Assembly (NCBI GenBank): GCA_964583185.1
Contig: CAZOVL010000002.1
Coordinates: forward strand, 1-64,000
From: Bacteroides_E sp964583185
GTDB lineage: Bacteria; Bacteroidota; Bacteroidia; Bacteroidales; Bacteroidaceae
DNA length: 64,000 nucleotides
Direction of reading: 5' to 3'
Part shown: positions 26,924 to 35,465 of the stretch, in pieces
How positions within the stretch are numbered: the first letter of the stretch is position 1
How the letters are laid out: each line of letters opens with the position of its first letter
Notes under the pieces: model-generated
What the model saw: only the letters and a program-made list of their open reading frames with translations
Told to the model about the DNA's origin: nothing
Databases searched by the model: none
Translations under genes and position numbers: made by a program

Positions 26924-28942
26924 ATGTCAAAAGAAAACATCGACATAAAAAATGAAGAGTTACAGGCTGTACTGAAATTGATTAAACATACAAACCAATC
27001 TATTTTTCTCACTGGAAAAGCAGGTACGGGTAAGTCCACTTTTCTAAGATATATATGTGAACAGACTCATAAAAAACATGTAGTTCTTGCACCGACGGGT
27101 ATTGCTGCAATTAATGCAGGAGGAAGTACATTACATAGTTTCTTCCGTTTACCTTTTCACCCTATTCTACCCGATGATGCTAATTTAAGTCTAAAGAGAG
27201 GACGTATTCATGAGTTTTTCAAATACAATACAGACCAAAGAAAATTATTCAAAGAGATAGAATTGGTTATAATTGATGAAATTTCAATGGTTAGAGCTGA
27301 TACCATTGATGTCATCGATCGGATATTGAGGGTATACTCGCAAAATTTAAGGCAACCTTTTGGGGGAAAGCAGGTTCTATTAATTGGAGATGTTTTCCAG
27401 CTGGAGCCTGTAGTCAAAGCTGACGACAGGGAAATAATTTTTCGCTCTTACGATTCTCCTTTTTTCTTTTCAGCTAAGGTATTTCAACAAATGGAGTTGG
27501 TTGCCATTGAACTACAAAAAGTATATAGGCAAAACGACCCTAAGTTTATTCGTCTGTTAGATAATATTCGCACCAATCAAATTGATGCTAAAGATTTACA
27601 ACTACTCAACACTCGTTATTCCGCAGAAGTTAAAGAAGATGCAGGTGGAGAGGCAACGGAAATGCACATCACTTTAGCGACCAAAAGAGACACTGTTAGT
27701 CGAATCAATCAGTTGCAACTAAATAAATTACTGGGAAAGGAAGAAGTCTTTATTGGAGAAATTCATGGAGAGTTTCCTTTGAATAGTTTACCGACCTCTA
27801 AAGAGCTGACGATTAAGCCTGGAGCACAGGTTATTTTTGTAAAAAATGATATTGATAAACAATGGGTAAATGGTACTCTGGGTGTAGTTAGTGAAATTGA
27901 TAAAAAAGGAGTTTTGACTATCGTAACTGACGAAGGTCTTGTTTTGGATGTTACTAAAACTACTTGGCGTAACATTAGGTATAAATATAATGAAGAGAAA
28001 AAAATAGTAGAAGAGGAAGAACTAGGATCATTCACCCAATTCCCCATACAACTAGCTTGGGCTATTACTGTACATAAAAGTCAAGGATTGACCTTTTCTA
28101 ATGTTATTATAGATTTTACAGGAGGAGTATTCGCGGGTGGCCAAACTTACGTAGCTTTGAGTAGGAGTGTTTCATTAGAAGGAATCTTCTTAAAGAAACC
28201 CATTAGCAAAGCAGATGTTTTTATTCATCCGGCTATAGTTGCTTTTTCCAAGAGGTTTAATAATCAGCAAGCTTTAACCAAAGCCTTTGAAGAAGCAGGT
28301 GCTGACTTAGCATACATAGAGGCTATTGAAGCTTTTGATAAAGGAGACTTTGAGACTACGTTAAACTCACTTTTTAGAGCAATACATTCTAGATACGACT
28401 TGGAAAAGCCTCTTATTAAGAGGTATCTTCGGCGTAAACTAAACATCATCAATCGTCTAAAAGGAGAAAATCAAACACTTAAAGAGCAATTAAACGAACA
28501 GAAAAAAGAGCTCATGAAATTGGCTAAAGAGTACTATCTTTTGGGTAACATGTCTATAGTGGAAGCAAAAGATCATGAATCAGCCATAGCCAACTATAAC
28601 AAAGCCATAAAACTCTATCCTGAATATGTGGATGCTTGGGTGAGAAAAGGAGTAACTTTAATGAGTATAAAAAAATATGAAGACGCCCTTCCCATTTTAA
28701 ACAAAGCTGTAAAGCTTGCTCCGCACTTATTCAAAACTGTTTATAACAGAGGTAAACTTTGGCTTTTACTTAACCACCCTGAAAATGCTGTATCCGATTT
28801 AGATAAGGCTACAACTCTAAACAGCCAACACGCTCAAGCTCATCAACTTTTTGGTGATGCTTTAAGCCAAGCAGGTAAGGACGAAGAAGCTGAAATTCAA
28901 TGGGATAAAGCTAGAAAGTTAAAGAAAAAGAAAGATAAATAA
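26924..28942 (+). CDS. PIF1-like DNA helicase with C-terminal TPR repeats
   Basis: A 672-residue superfamily-1 helicase. It has Walker A TGKAGTGKSTF near residues 30-40, motif Ia LAPTGIAAINAGGSTLHSFF, Walker B IIDEISM near 118, LLIGDVFQLEPV and the late helicase motif TVHKSQGLTF near 382. These place it with PIF1/RecD-like helicases. From about residue 510 there is a lysine-rich coiled coil, then at least three TPR repeats (about 535-660, NYNKAIKLYPEYVDAWVRKG). TPRs point to a protein partner. The role is probably in replication or repair; the partner is unknown. It follows the HAD gene by 15 bases. Confidence 0.9.
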   Translation: MSKENIDIKNEELQAVLKLIKHTNQSIFLTGKAGTGKSTFLRYICEQTHKKHVVLAPTGIAAINAGGSTLHSFFRLPFHPILPDDANLSLKRGRIHEFFKYNTDQRKLFKEIELVIIDEISMVRADTIDVIDRILRVYSQNLRQPFGGKQVLLIGDVFQLEPVVKADDREIIFRSYDSPFFFSAKVFQQMELVAIELQKVYRQNDPKFIRLLDNIRTNQIDAKDLQLLNTRYSAEVKEDAGGEATEMHITLATKRDTVSRINQLQLNKLLGKEEVFIGEIHGEFPLNSLPTSKELTIKPGAQVIFVKNDIDKQWVNGTLGVVSEIDKKGVLTIVTDEGLVLDVTKTTWRNIRYKYNEEKKIVEEEELGSFTQFPIQLAWAITVHKSQGLTFSNVIIDFTGGVFAGGQTYVALSRSVSLEGIFLKKPISKADVFIHPAIVAFSKRFNNQQALTKAFEEAGADLAYIEAIEAFDKGDFETTLNSLFRAIHSRYDLEKPLIKRYLRRKLNIINRLKGENQTLKEQLNEQKKELMKLAKEYYLLGNMSIVEAKDHESAIANYNKAIKLYPEYVDAWVRKGVTLMSIKKYEDALPILNKAVKLAPHLFKTVYNRGKLWLLLNHPENAVSDLDKATTLNSQHAQAHQLFGDALSQAGKDEEAEIQWDKARKLKKKKDK

Positions 28943-28976
28943 TATTAAGCCCATCTAATTACTAACAATCAATGCG

Positions 28977-28984
28977 TAATTTTG
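28977..28984 (+). promoter_or_regulatory. Promoter -7 box for the AsmA gene
   Basis: TAATTTTG fits the Bacteroides -7 consensus and is 51 bases upstream of the start codon at 29035. Confidence 0.5.
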
Positions 28985-29034
28985 TTATATTTAGAAGAGG
29001 GTAATAGGATACTAAAATAATTATTATAGGACAC

Positions 29035-31554
29035 ATGAAAAAAACATTGAAAATTACAGGAATCATTTTAGCTATTATTATAGTGATAATGATTATCGTG
29101 CCCTTTGCTTTTCAAGGAAAAATTAAAGACCTGGTAAAAAGTGAAGGAAACAAAATGATTAATGGTTCATTCGATTTCACTGCCTTGAACATTAGTTTAT
29201 TTAAAAACTTCCCAAAAGCATCTATCTCATTGAATGACTTTTGGCTCAAAGGAAGTGGTGAATTTGAAAATGACACCTTAATTCAGGCAAAAGAATTAAC
29301 GGGTGTTATCGATCTATTTTCCCTCTTTGGAGACGAATTCGATATTTCTAAAGTAGAAATTAAAGATACCCAACTAAAAGCAATGATTCTTCCGGATGGA
29401 AAAGTAAACTGGGACATAATGAAAGCTACAGAAGAAGCTGAAAAGGAAGAAGATACTGAGGAAGCTTCTTCATTCAGTATTCAACTTCAGAAGTTAAGCT
29501 TAAAGAATATAGATGTTGTTTTCGACGATCAAGCCGGAAATCAATGGTTGAACATTGCTAATTTTAATGCGATAGCATCGGGGAATCTAGCTGACGATTT
29601 TACGACAATACGCTTCAAAGGAGACGTAGAACAGCTTAGTTATAAAATGGGTAATTTAATGGTTCTGAACAACGCTAACATTGAAGCGCAAATGAACGTA
29701 GATGCTGATTTTGAAAATAACAAGTTCACATTGAAGGAGAACAAAATAAGATTAAATGCTATTGAAGCCAACTTAGATGGTTGGGTGGCTCTCCTTGATG
29801 AAGGTGATATGGATATGGACATCAAACTAAATACCAATAAAGTTGGATTTAAAGAGCTTCTATCATTAATCCCTGCCATCTATACTAATGATTTTAAGAA
29901 GCTAAAGACGGATGGCAATGCAACATTAACAGCCTTTGCTAAAGGAAAACTGACAGAAACTCAAGTACCACAATTTGAGGCGGAAATTAATGTCAATGAT
30001 GCACAATTTCAATATCCTTCACTACCGGCTGGTGTAGATCAGATTAATATACATGCTTTGATTAAGAATCCTGGGGGCAATGCTGATTTAACGGTAATAG
30101 ACGTACAACCTTTCAGTTTCAGAATGGCAGGGAGTCCTTTTCACCTAACAGCTACAGTTAAAACGCCTATTAGTGATCCTGCATTTTCTGCTCAAGCCAA
30201 CGGAACAATTAATTTAGGTGTTATTGAGCAAGTTTATCCATTGAACGATATGAACCTGAATGGTATTATCAATGCAGATTTAAACTTAGCAGGCAGAATG
30301 TCTTCCATAGAGAAAGAGCAATATCAAAACATTCAAGCTTCCGGTAACATAAAACTTTCGGATATGAAGTTGATGTTACCCGATTTACCTGAGGTAAATA
30401 TTAATCAGTCAACCTTAACATTCACTCCTCAACAACTTAAATTAAGTGAAACAACAGCTCATATTGGCAAAAGTGATATTACATTAGACAGCCAGTTGGC
30501 TAACTACTTAAGCTATATTTTCAAGGGAGATAAAATTACAGGAACTGTAAATTTACGTTCTAACTTACTTAACTTGAACGATTTTATATCACCAGAAGAA
30601 GAAGATGTTGAAGAGGGAACAGATAGTGTTGCATTAGCTGCTTTTGAGGTTCCTAAAAACATTAATTTCACTATGACAGCCAACCTGAAAGAGGTATTAC
30701 TTAATCAGATGAAATTTGACAATGTGCAGGGAAACTTACGCATAAACAATCAGAAAATTGATTTAAGTAACCTGTCGCTAAACAGTATGGGGGGTTCCAT
30801 TGCAATGAATGCTTTCTACTCTACTGAAGTAAATCCCAAGACACCTAAAGCAGGTGGTAGCTTTAATTTATCTCAATTAAATTTCGTAGAAACATATCAT
30901 GCTTTAGACATGGTTAAACAGTTAGCTCCAATTTTTGAAAACTTAAAAGGTACTTTCTCGGGTAATGTAACCATTGAAACGCTTTTAGATGATCAGTTAT
31001 CTCCTCTATTTGAATCCACACAAGGTAAAGGAAATTTATCTACTAAAGATTTGAGTTTAAGCAATGTCGCTATCATTGATAAAATTGCTGAAGCCATAAA
31101 AAAACCTGAACTTAAAAACTTAGAAGTGAAAGATATGGATTTAGCATTCAATATTGAGAATGGACGCTTATCTACACAACCTTTTGATATTAAGATGGGA
31201 GATTATGTTATCAATCTGTCAGGAACTACAGGATTAGATCAAACCATTGATTACTCCGGTAAAGTAAAACTACCGGCATCAGTAGGAAAAATTGGTGAAT
31301 ACACCTCATTAGACTTGAAAATTGGAGGAACATTCCAATCACCAAGCATTGGTATTGACGCTGAGAGCATGGCCAAACAAGCTGCTGAAAAATTAGCAGA
31401 CAAAGCTAAAGATAAATTGAGTGAAAAGTTAGGCCTTAAAAAAGATACAACTCAAACTGGTGTGTCCGTAAGTAAGGATACAACAGAAACATCTATAGAA
31501 GAACAGGCTGCAGGTAAAGCCTTAGATTTCTTGAAGAAAAAACTTAAAAAATAA
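29035..31554 (+). CDS. AsmA-family envelope protein
   Basis: An 839-residue protein with one N-terminal membrane helix (about residues 7-27) and a large extracytoplasmic part of beta-rich repeats. The N-terminal AsmA motifs are clear (NISLFKNFPKASISLNDFWLKG, DGKVNWDIM), and the C-terminal AsmA-like region (about 560-760) ends in SGTTGLDQTIDYSGKVKLP. Large AsmA-like proteins span the periplasm, and several are now linked to phospholipid movement to the outer membrane; here this is inferred from family. The end is lysine-rich. The YciO-type gene begins five bases after the stop. Confidence 0.92.
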   Translation: MKKTLKITGIILAIIIVIMIIVPFAFQGKIKDLVKSEGNKMINGSFDFTALNISLFKNFPKASISLNDFWLKGSGEFENDTLIQAKELTGVIDLFSLFGDEFDISKVEIKDTQLKAMILPDGKVNWDIMKATEEAEKEEDTEEASSFSIQLQKLSLKNIDVVFDDQAGNQWLNIANFNAIASGNLADDFTTIRFKGDVEQLSYKMGNLMVLNNANIEAQMNVDADFENNKFTLKENKIRLNAIEANLDGWVALLDEGDMDMDIKLNTNKVGFKELLSLIPAIYTNDFKKLKTDGNATLTAFAKGKLTETQVPQFEAEINVNDAQFQYPSLPAGVDQINIHALIKNPGGNADLTVIDVQPFSFRMAGSPFHLTATVKTPISDPAFSAQANGTINLGVIEQVYPLNDMNLNGIINADLNLAGRMSSIEKEQYQNIQASGNIKLSDMKLMLPDLPEVNINQSTLTFTPQQLKLSETTAHIGKSDITLDSQLANYLSYIFKGDKITGTVNLRSNLLNLNDFISPEEEDVEEGTDSVALAAFEVPKNINFTMTANLKEVLLNQMKFDNVQGNLRINNQKIDLSNLSLNSMGGSIAMNAFYSTEVNPKTPKAGGSFNLSQLNFVETYHALDMVKQLAPIFENLKGTFSGNVTIETLLDDQLSPLFESTQGKGNLSTKDLSLSNVAIIDKIAEAIKKPELKNLEVKDMDLAFNIENGRLSTQPFDIKMGDYVINLSGTTGLDQTIDYSGKVKLPASVGKIGEYTSLDLKIGGTFQSPSIGIDAESMAKQAAEKLADKAKDKLSEKLGLKKDTTQTGVSVSKDTTETSIEEQAAGKALDFLKKKLKK

Positions 31555-31559
31555 GTCTT

Positions 31560-32171
31560 ATGTTATTAAAGCTTTATAAGAAAAACAACAACACAGAAGA
31601 CCTCCAGAAAGTAGTGGATATTTTAAATGATGGAGGTTTAATTATTTACCCCACCGATACTAGATATGCCATTGGTTGCCATGCAATGAAAGAAAGAGCT
31701 GTAGAAAAAATCTGTAAAATTAAAAACATCAATGTACAGAAAAACAATCTTTCTATTATCTGCTATGACTTAAGTAGTGTGAGTCAGTTTGCCAAACTGG
31801 ATAATTCCGTATTTAAGGTAATGAAGCGTAACTTACCTGGTCCGTTTACTTTTATTCTCAATGGAACGAACAGGCTACCTAAGATATTCAGAAATCGTAA
31901 AGAAATAGGTATTCGTATGCCTAACGAACCGATAATTCAAGAAATTGCCCGACTATTGGATGAACCCATAATGACAACTACTGTGCCATACGACCTTAAT
32001 GATGACATTGAATATGTTACTAATCCTGAGTTGATTAACGAAAAAATGGGGCACTTAGTAGATTTAGTTATTGATGGAGGAATAGGCAGTACCGAAGAGT
32101 CTACTATTGTAAATTGTACCAATGAAGAGTTTGAAATTGTACGACAAGGCGCCGGAGATCTTATTCTTTAA
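31560..32171 (+). CDS. Sua5/YciO/YrdC-family protein, YciO type
   Basis: A 203-residue protein of the family that includes the threonylcarbamoyl-AMP synthase TsaC. Motifs are GGLIIYPTDTRYAIGCHAM (about residues 24-42), FTFILNGTNRLPK, and IGIRMPNEPI. Its length and the segment MTTTVPYDLNDDIEYVTNPE fit the YciO branch better than the shorter TsaC/YrdC branch. If it is the only member in the genome it could supply t6A for tRNA; if a YrdC is present elsewhere its role is open. A 21-bp-stem terminator follows. Confidence 0.88.
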   Translation: MLLKLYKKNNNTEDLQKVVDILNDGGLIIYPTDTRYAIGCHAMKERAVEKICKIKNINVQKNNLSIICYDLSSVSQFAKLDNSVFKVMKRNLPGPFTFILNGTNRLPKIFRNRKEIGIRMPNEPIIQEIARLLDEPIMTTTVPYDLNDDIEYVTNPELINEKMGHLVDLVIDGGIGSTEESTIVNCTNEEFEIVRQGAGDLIL

Positions 32172-32191
32172 TTCTTCTGACAACTTGTTTA

Positions 32192-32239
32192 TATAAAAAG
32201 AAAGAGAATGTTTTGAATAACATTCTCTTTCTTTTTATA
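32192..32239. terminator. Bidirectional terminator between convergent genes
   Basis: A perfect 21-bp inverted repeat (32192-32212 and 32219-32239) with a 6-base loop. It has an A-run on the left arm and a T-run on the right arm, so it can end transcription from both the YciO-type gene and nagB. Confidence 0.92.
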
Positions 32240-32264
32240 CCTTTAATTAGAGAGTTAATTCGCT

Positions 32265-33086
32265 TTAACTCTTTAGTTCTTCTAACATTGTCTTTGGATC
32301 TAAGTGATCTTGCTCAATGTCTTTATAATACTTATAGGTGCCCACTTTTATTTCATGAGTAGAAGCATCATCACACACAATAATTCCATGTTCGTGTATT
32401 TGAAGCATACTAATGGTCCACATATGTGTTATACTACCTTCAACAGCATGTTTCAATGCTCGCGCCTTGTTATACCCATTGACTAAAATCATAACTTCCT
32501 TTGAAGATAAAACCGTACTAATACCTACGGTAAGAGCCAACTTAGGCACTTGATGCATGTCATAGTCAAAGAAACGAGAATTTGCAATTCGTGTATCTTT
32601 GGTCAATGTTTTTATACGTGTTCGTGAGCCTAAAGAGGAACCAGGTTCATTGAATGCAAAATGCCCATTAGGACCAATGCCTCCCATAAACAAATCTACA
32701 CCATACGATTGTAGTTTCTCTTCGTATCGGGCACATTCAGCATCTAAATCTTCTGCATTACCATCTAAAAGATTAATGTTTTCAGCTTTAATGTCAATAT
32801 GATTAAAGAAATTATTCCACATGAAAGAGTAATAACTCTCGGGATGCTCTCGTGGCAAACCCACGTACTCATCCATATTAAAAGTCACCACATTTTGAAA
32901 TGAAACAAGACCTTTTCCACATAACTCAATTAACTTTTTATAAAAACCTAACTGAGTTGAACCGGTAGCTAATCCTAAAACAAAAGGTTTTTCTGCTGTA
33001 GGTTGAGCTTTTTTAATTTTCAAAGCAGTATAATAAGCTGCCCAATCGGACATATACTGATAATCAGGTTGAATAATAACTCTCAT
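32265..33086 (-). CDS. nagB: Glucosamine-6-phosphate deaminase
   Basis: NagB turns glucosamine 6-phosphate into fructose 6-phosphate and ammonia, which feeds amino sugars into glycolysis. The 273-residue protein has the typical motifs LGLATGSTQLGFYKKL, the active-site FNMDEYVGLPREHPESYYSFM and GGIGPNGHFAFNEPGSS. The start ATG gives MRVIIQ, close to the known N-terminus of NagB. It is 17 bases downstream of the flavodiiron gene on the same strand, an odd neighbour for a sugar enzyme. Confidence 0.95.
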   Translation of the reverse strand: MRVIIQPDYQYMSDWAAYYTALKIKKAQPTAEKPFVLGLATGSTQLGFYKKLIELCGKGLVSFQNVVTFNMDEYVGLPREHPESYYSFMWNNFFNHIDIKAENINLLDGNAEDLDAECARYEEKLQSYGVDLFMGGIGPNGHFAFNEPGSSLGSRTRIKTLTKDTRIANSRFFDYDMHQVPKLALTVGISTVLSSKEVMILVNGYNKARALKHAVEGSITHMWTISMLQIHEHGIIVCDDASTHEIKVGTYKYYKDIEQDHLDPKTMLEELKS

Positions 33087-33103
33087 TTTTTTTGTATTTA
33101 GTT

Positions 33104-34303
33104 CTAGACTCTATCTTTTTTCAAACGATTGGCCATACTACGAGCTAAGGCTCTGCATTGTTCTTCAGTATCCGCTCTTAATGAATGTTTTACTTCTACA
33201 GAATTAGTCACAATTTCCAGCTTCATCTCTTCTATGAATTCGGTCATTTGCTTTACTGCTCCTCCAGCCCAACTAAATGAACCAAAGCAGCCGAAATAGC
33301 GATTTTTAAGTAATCGATTCTTTAGCTTGGAAAGTAAGGTTTCAACACCGGGATAAAGGGTATTGTTATAGGTAGGCGTTCCAATAATTAATCCTTTGTA
33401 CCTAAAAATATCCCGTATAATGTATGAGGCATCACTTTTGCTTACATTATGCATGCATACATCTTTTATCCCTTGAAGGGTTAATTCTTCTGCAATAATT
33501 TCTGCCATCTCTTCTGTATTACCATACATTGAGCCGTAGGCAATCACTACTCCTTCAAAAGCTTCATACTTACTCAACCTATCATAAACGCCAATGACTT
33601 TTTTAACATTTCCACCGGTCCATACAGGTCCGTGAGTAGAGCAAATAAATTGAATAGGTAACCCTCCTATTTTCTTAAATGCATTTTGTACCTGCATTCC
33701 ATATCTTCCTACAATAGTGGAATAATAGCGTTCCATCTCTCCCCAAAAAACATCTGTATTTATACGACTATCCAAGAAGCTTCCATTTAATGCACCATAA
33801 CAACCAAATCCATCACCTGAAAAGATAACACCCTCTGTTTCATCAAAGGTCATCATTGTTTCAGGCCAATGCACCATAGGTGTCATATAAAAACGCAAGG
33901 TATGATGTCCTAACTCTAAAGTATCTTTCTCTTTCACCAACTGCAAATTCTCAGAGACACCATAAAATCCTTCCAGCATATTAAAGGTTAACTTATTACC
34001 TATAATTGTAATGTTGGGGTACTCTTTCTTTATTAAGCGAATGGCTCCTGAATGATCGGGTTCCATGTGGTTGATTATTAAATAATCTATGGTACGATTG
34101 CCTAATATATCTTTAATTTTCTTCAAATATCCTTCAAGAAAAGCAACATCTACAGTATCAACCAAAGCTACTTTTTCATCATCAATTAAGTAAGAGTTAT
34201 ATGAAACACCATAGGGTAATTCCCATAGACCTTCAAATCTTTCTTTTTGTCTATCATTTACTCCAACATAATGAATCCTTCCTGCAATCTTTGTTCTATC
34301 CAT
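33104..34303 (-). CDS. FprA-family A-type flavodiiron protein
   Basis: A 399-residue flavodiiron protein. The N-terminal metallo-beta-lactamase-like domain carries diiron ligands in NHMEPDHSG (H79, E81, D83, H84) and later in MVHWPETM and STHGPVW. The C-terminal flavodoxin domain begins near residue 251 with VVIAYGSMYGNTEEMAE, which binds FMN. These cytoplasmic enzymes reduce oxygen or nitric oxide to protect anaerobes. The domain order and length are normal. It lies between a radical SAM gene (23 bases upstream) and nagB, probably in one operon. Confidence 0.95.
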   Translation of the reverse strand: MDRTKIAGRIHYVGVNDRQKERFEGLWELPYGVSYNSYLIDDEKVALVDTVDVAFLEGYLKKIKDILGNRTIDYLIINHMEPDHSGAIRLIKKEYPNITIIGNKLTFNMLEGFYGVSENLQLVKEKDTLELGHHTLRFYMTPMVHWPETMMTFDETEGVIFSGDGFGCYGALNGSFLDSRINTDVFWGEMERYYSTIVGRYGMQVQNAFKKIGGLPIQFICSTHGPVWTGGNVKKVIGVYDRLSKYEAFEGVVIAYGSMYGNTEEMAEIIAEELTLQGIKDVCMHNVSKSDASYIIRDIFRYKGLIIGTPTYNNTLYPGVETLLSKLKNRLLKNRYFGCFGSFSWAGGAVKQMTEFIEEMKLEIVTNSVEVKHSLRADTEEQCRALARSMANRLKKDRV

Positions 34304-34326
34304 TTATATAAAATTATTACGTTAAA

Positions 34327-35259
34327 TTACAAAGAACAATTGTATAATTGTCCTTGATAAACTTGTTTTTCTTTCATTTCTTTTACCAGCTTCATAGTAA
34401 ATTCGTAGTTTCTTATTCCCCAATCAGGAGCAATCACTAACTCTTTGGGCGATTGAGAGATAAAACGTTCAACTACAATATTTGGATTCAAACGTTTTAA
34501 ATATTCAATAACCAAAGAAATATAATCTTCCAAAGTAGAGATATAAAAATCCTCCGGATGTGCTGCATATTCTTTTGCCATTTGTGTACCCTTAATAATC
34601 TGTAATTGATGTAGTTTCAGAGTATCTAAAGGAAGTTTCGATAAAATTTCAGCTTGACTAAGAATGAATTCAGCTGTTTCTCCGGGTAAACCTAATATAA
34701 TATGTCCACCTGTTAAGATTTCATGGCTCTTTGTTTTTTCAACAGCCTCAACCACACAAGAGTAGGTATGCCCCCTATTCACTCTCTTCAGGGTTTTATC
34801 CGAAGTGGTTTCTATTCCATATTCAACCAAAACAAAGCTTTTCTTACTCAGTTCGCCTAAATAAGTCAATAGTTCATCAGAGATACAATCGGGTCGGGTT
34901 CCTATAACTAAACCCACTACATCTTCAACAGCCAAAGCTTCTTCATACTTCTTTTTAAGTTCATTTAAAGAGCCATACGTGTTTGTATAAGATTGAAAGT
35001 AGGCTAAATATTTCATTGATGGATATTTATGAGCAAAGAAAAGTTTCCCATCCTCCAACTGCTGTGCCACTGTTTTATCTGTTTTACAATAGGCTGGACT
35101 AAACGTTTGATTGTTGCAATAAGTACATCCTCCCACTCCTATTCTTCCATCTCTGTTTGGGCAAGTGAAACCTGCATTAATAGAGATTTTCTGCACTTTA
35201 AAAGGAAAGTGTTTCTTTAAAAAAGAGGGGAAATCATTATATACTTTATTACTACTCAT
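34327..35259 (-). CDS. TIGR01212-family radical SAM protein (YhcC-like)
   Basis: A 310-residue radical SAM protein. The iron-sulfur cysteines are in CPNRDGRIGVGGCTYCNN: the cluster motif has wider spacing than the classic CX3CX2C, as known for this family. It has the branch motifs FQSYTNTYGSLNELK, GTRPDCISDELL, VEYGIETTSDKTLKRVNRGH and ILGLPGET. The function of YhcC is not established. A promoter box at 35279-35286 precedes it, and the flavodiiron gene follows. Confidence 0.93.
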   Translation of the reverse strand: MSSNKVYNDFPSFLKKHFPFKVQKISINAGFTCPNRDGRIGVGGCTYCNNQTFSPAYCKTDKTVAQQLEDGKLFFAHKYPSMKYLAYFQSYTNTYGSLNELKKKYEEALAVEDVVGLVIGTRPDCISDELLTYLGELSKKSFVLVEYGIETTSDKTLKRVNRGHTYSCVVEAVEKTKSHEILTGGHIILGLPGETAEFILSQAEILSKLPLDTLKLHQLQIIKGTQMAKEYAAHPEDFYISTLEDYISLVIEYLKRLNPNIVVERFISQSPKELVIAPDWGIRNYEFTMKLVKEMKEKQVYQGQLYNCSL

Positions 35260-35278
35260 TTTTAGCTTTTTCAGTTGA

Positions 35279-35286
35279 CAAAGATA
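35279..35286 (-). promoter_or_regulatory. Promoter -7 box for the radical SAM-flavodiiron-nagB operon
   Basis: TATCTTTG on the minus strand, an exact -7 consensus match, 20 bases upstream of the start at 35259. Confidence 0.6.
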
Positions 35287-35425
35287 GTATTAAATTTTAA
35301 AATGAGTAGGTTTTAGTGCTACTTAAACGCTATGTATTAATGCGATAGATTATCCAATTTGTTATACATTACCCCATCTTTTAGAATATAAAGAGACCAT
35401 TTTCGATGAATACAAACATTTTTAT

Positions 35426-35433
35426 TATTTTTG
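35426..35433 (+). promoter_or_regulatory. Promoter -7 box for the dipeptidyl peptidase gene
   Basis: TATTTTTG, a -7 consensus match, 33 bases upstream of the start at 35466. Confidence 0.55.
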
Positions 35434-35465
35434 TCTAGTATAATCTAAAATAAAATCCACTCTAT

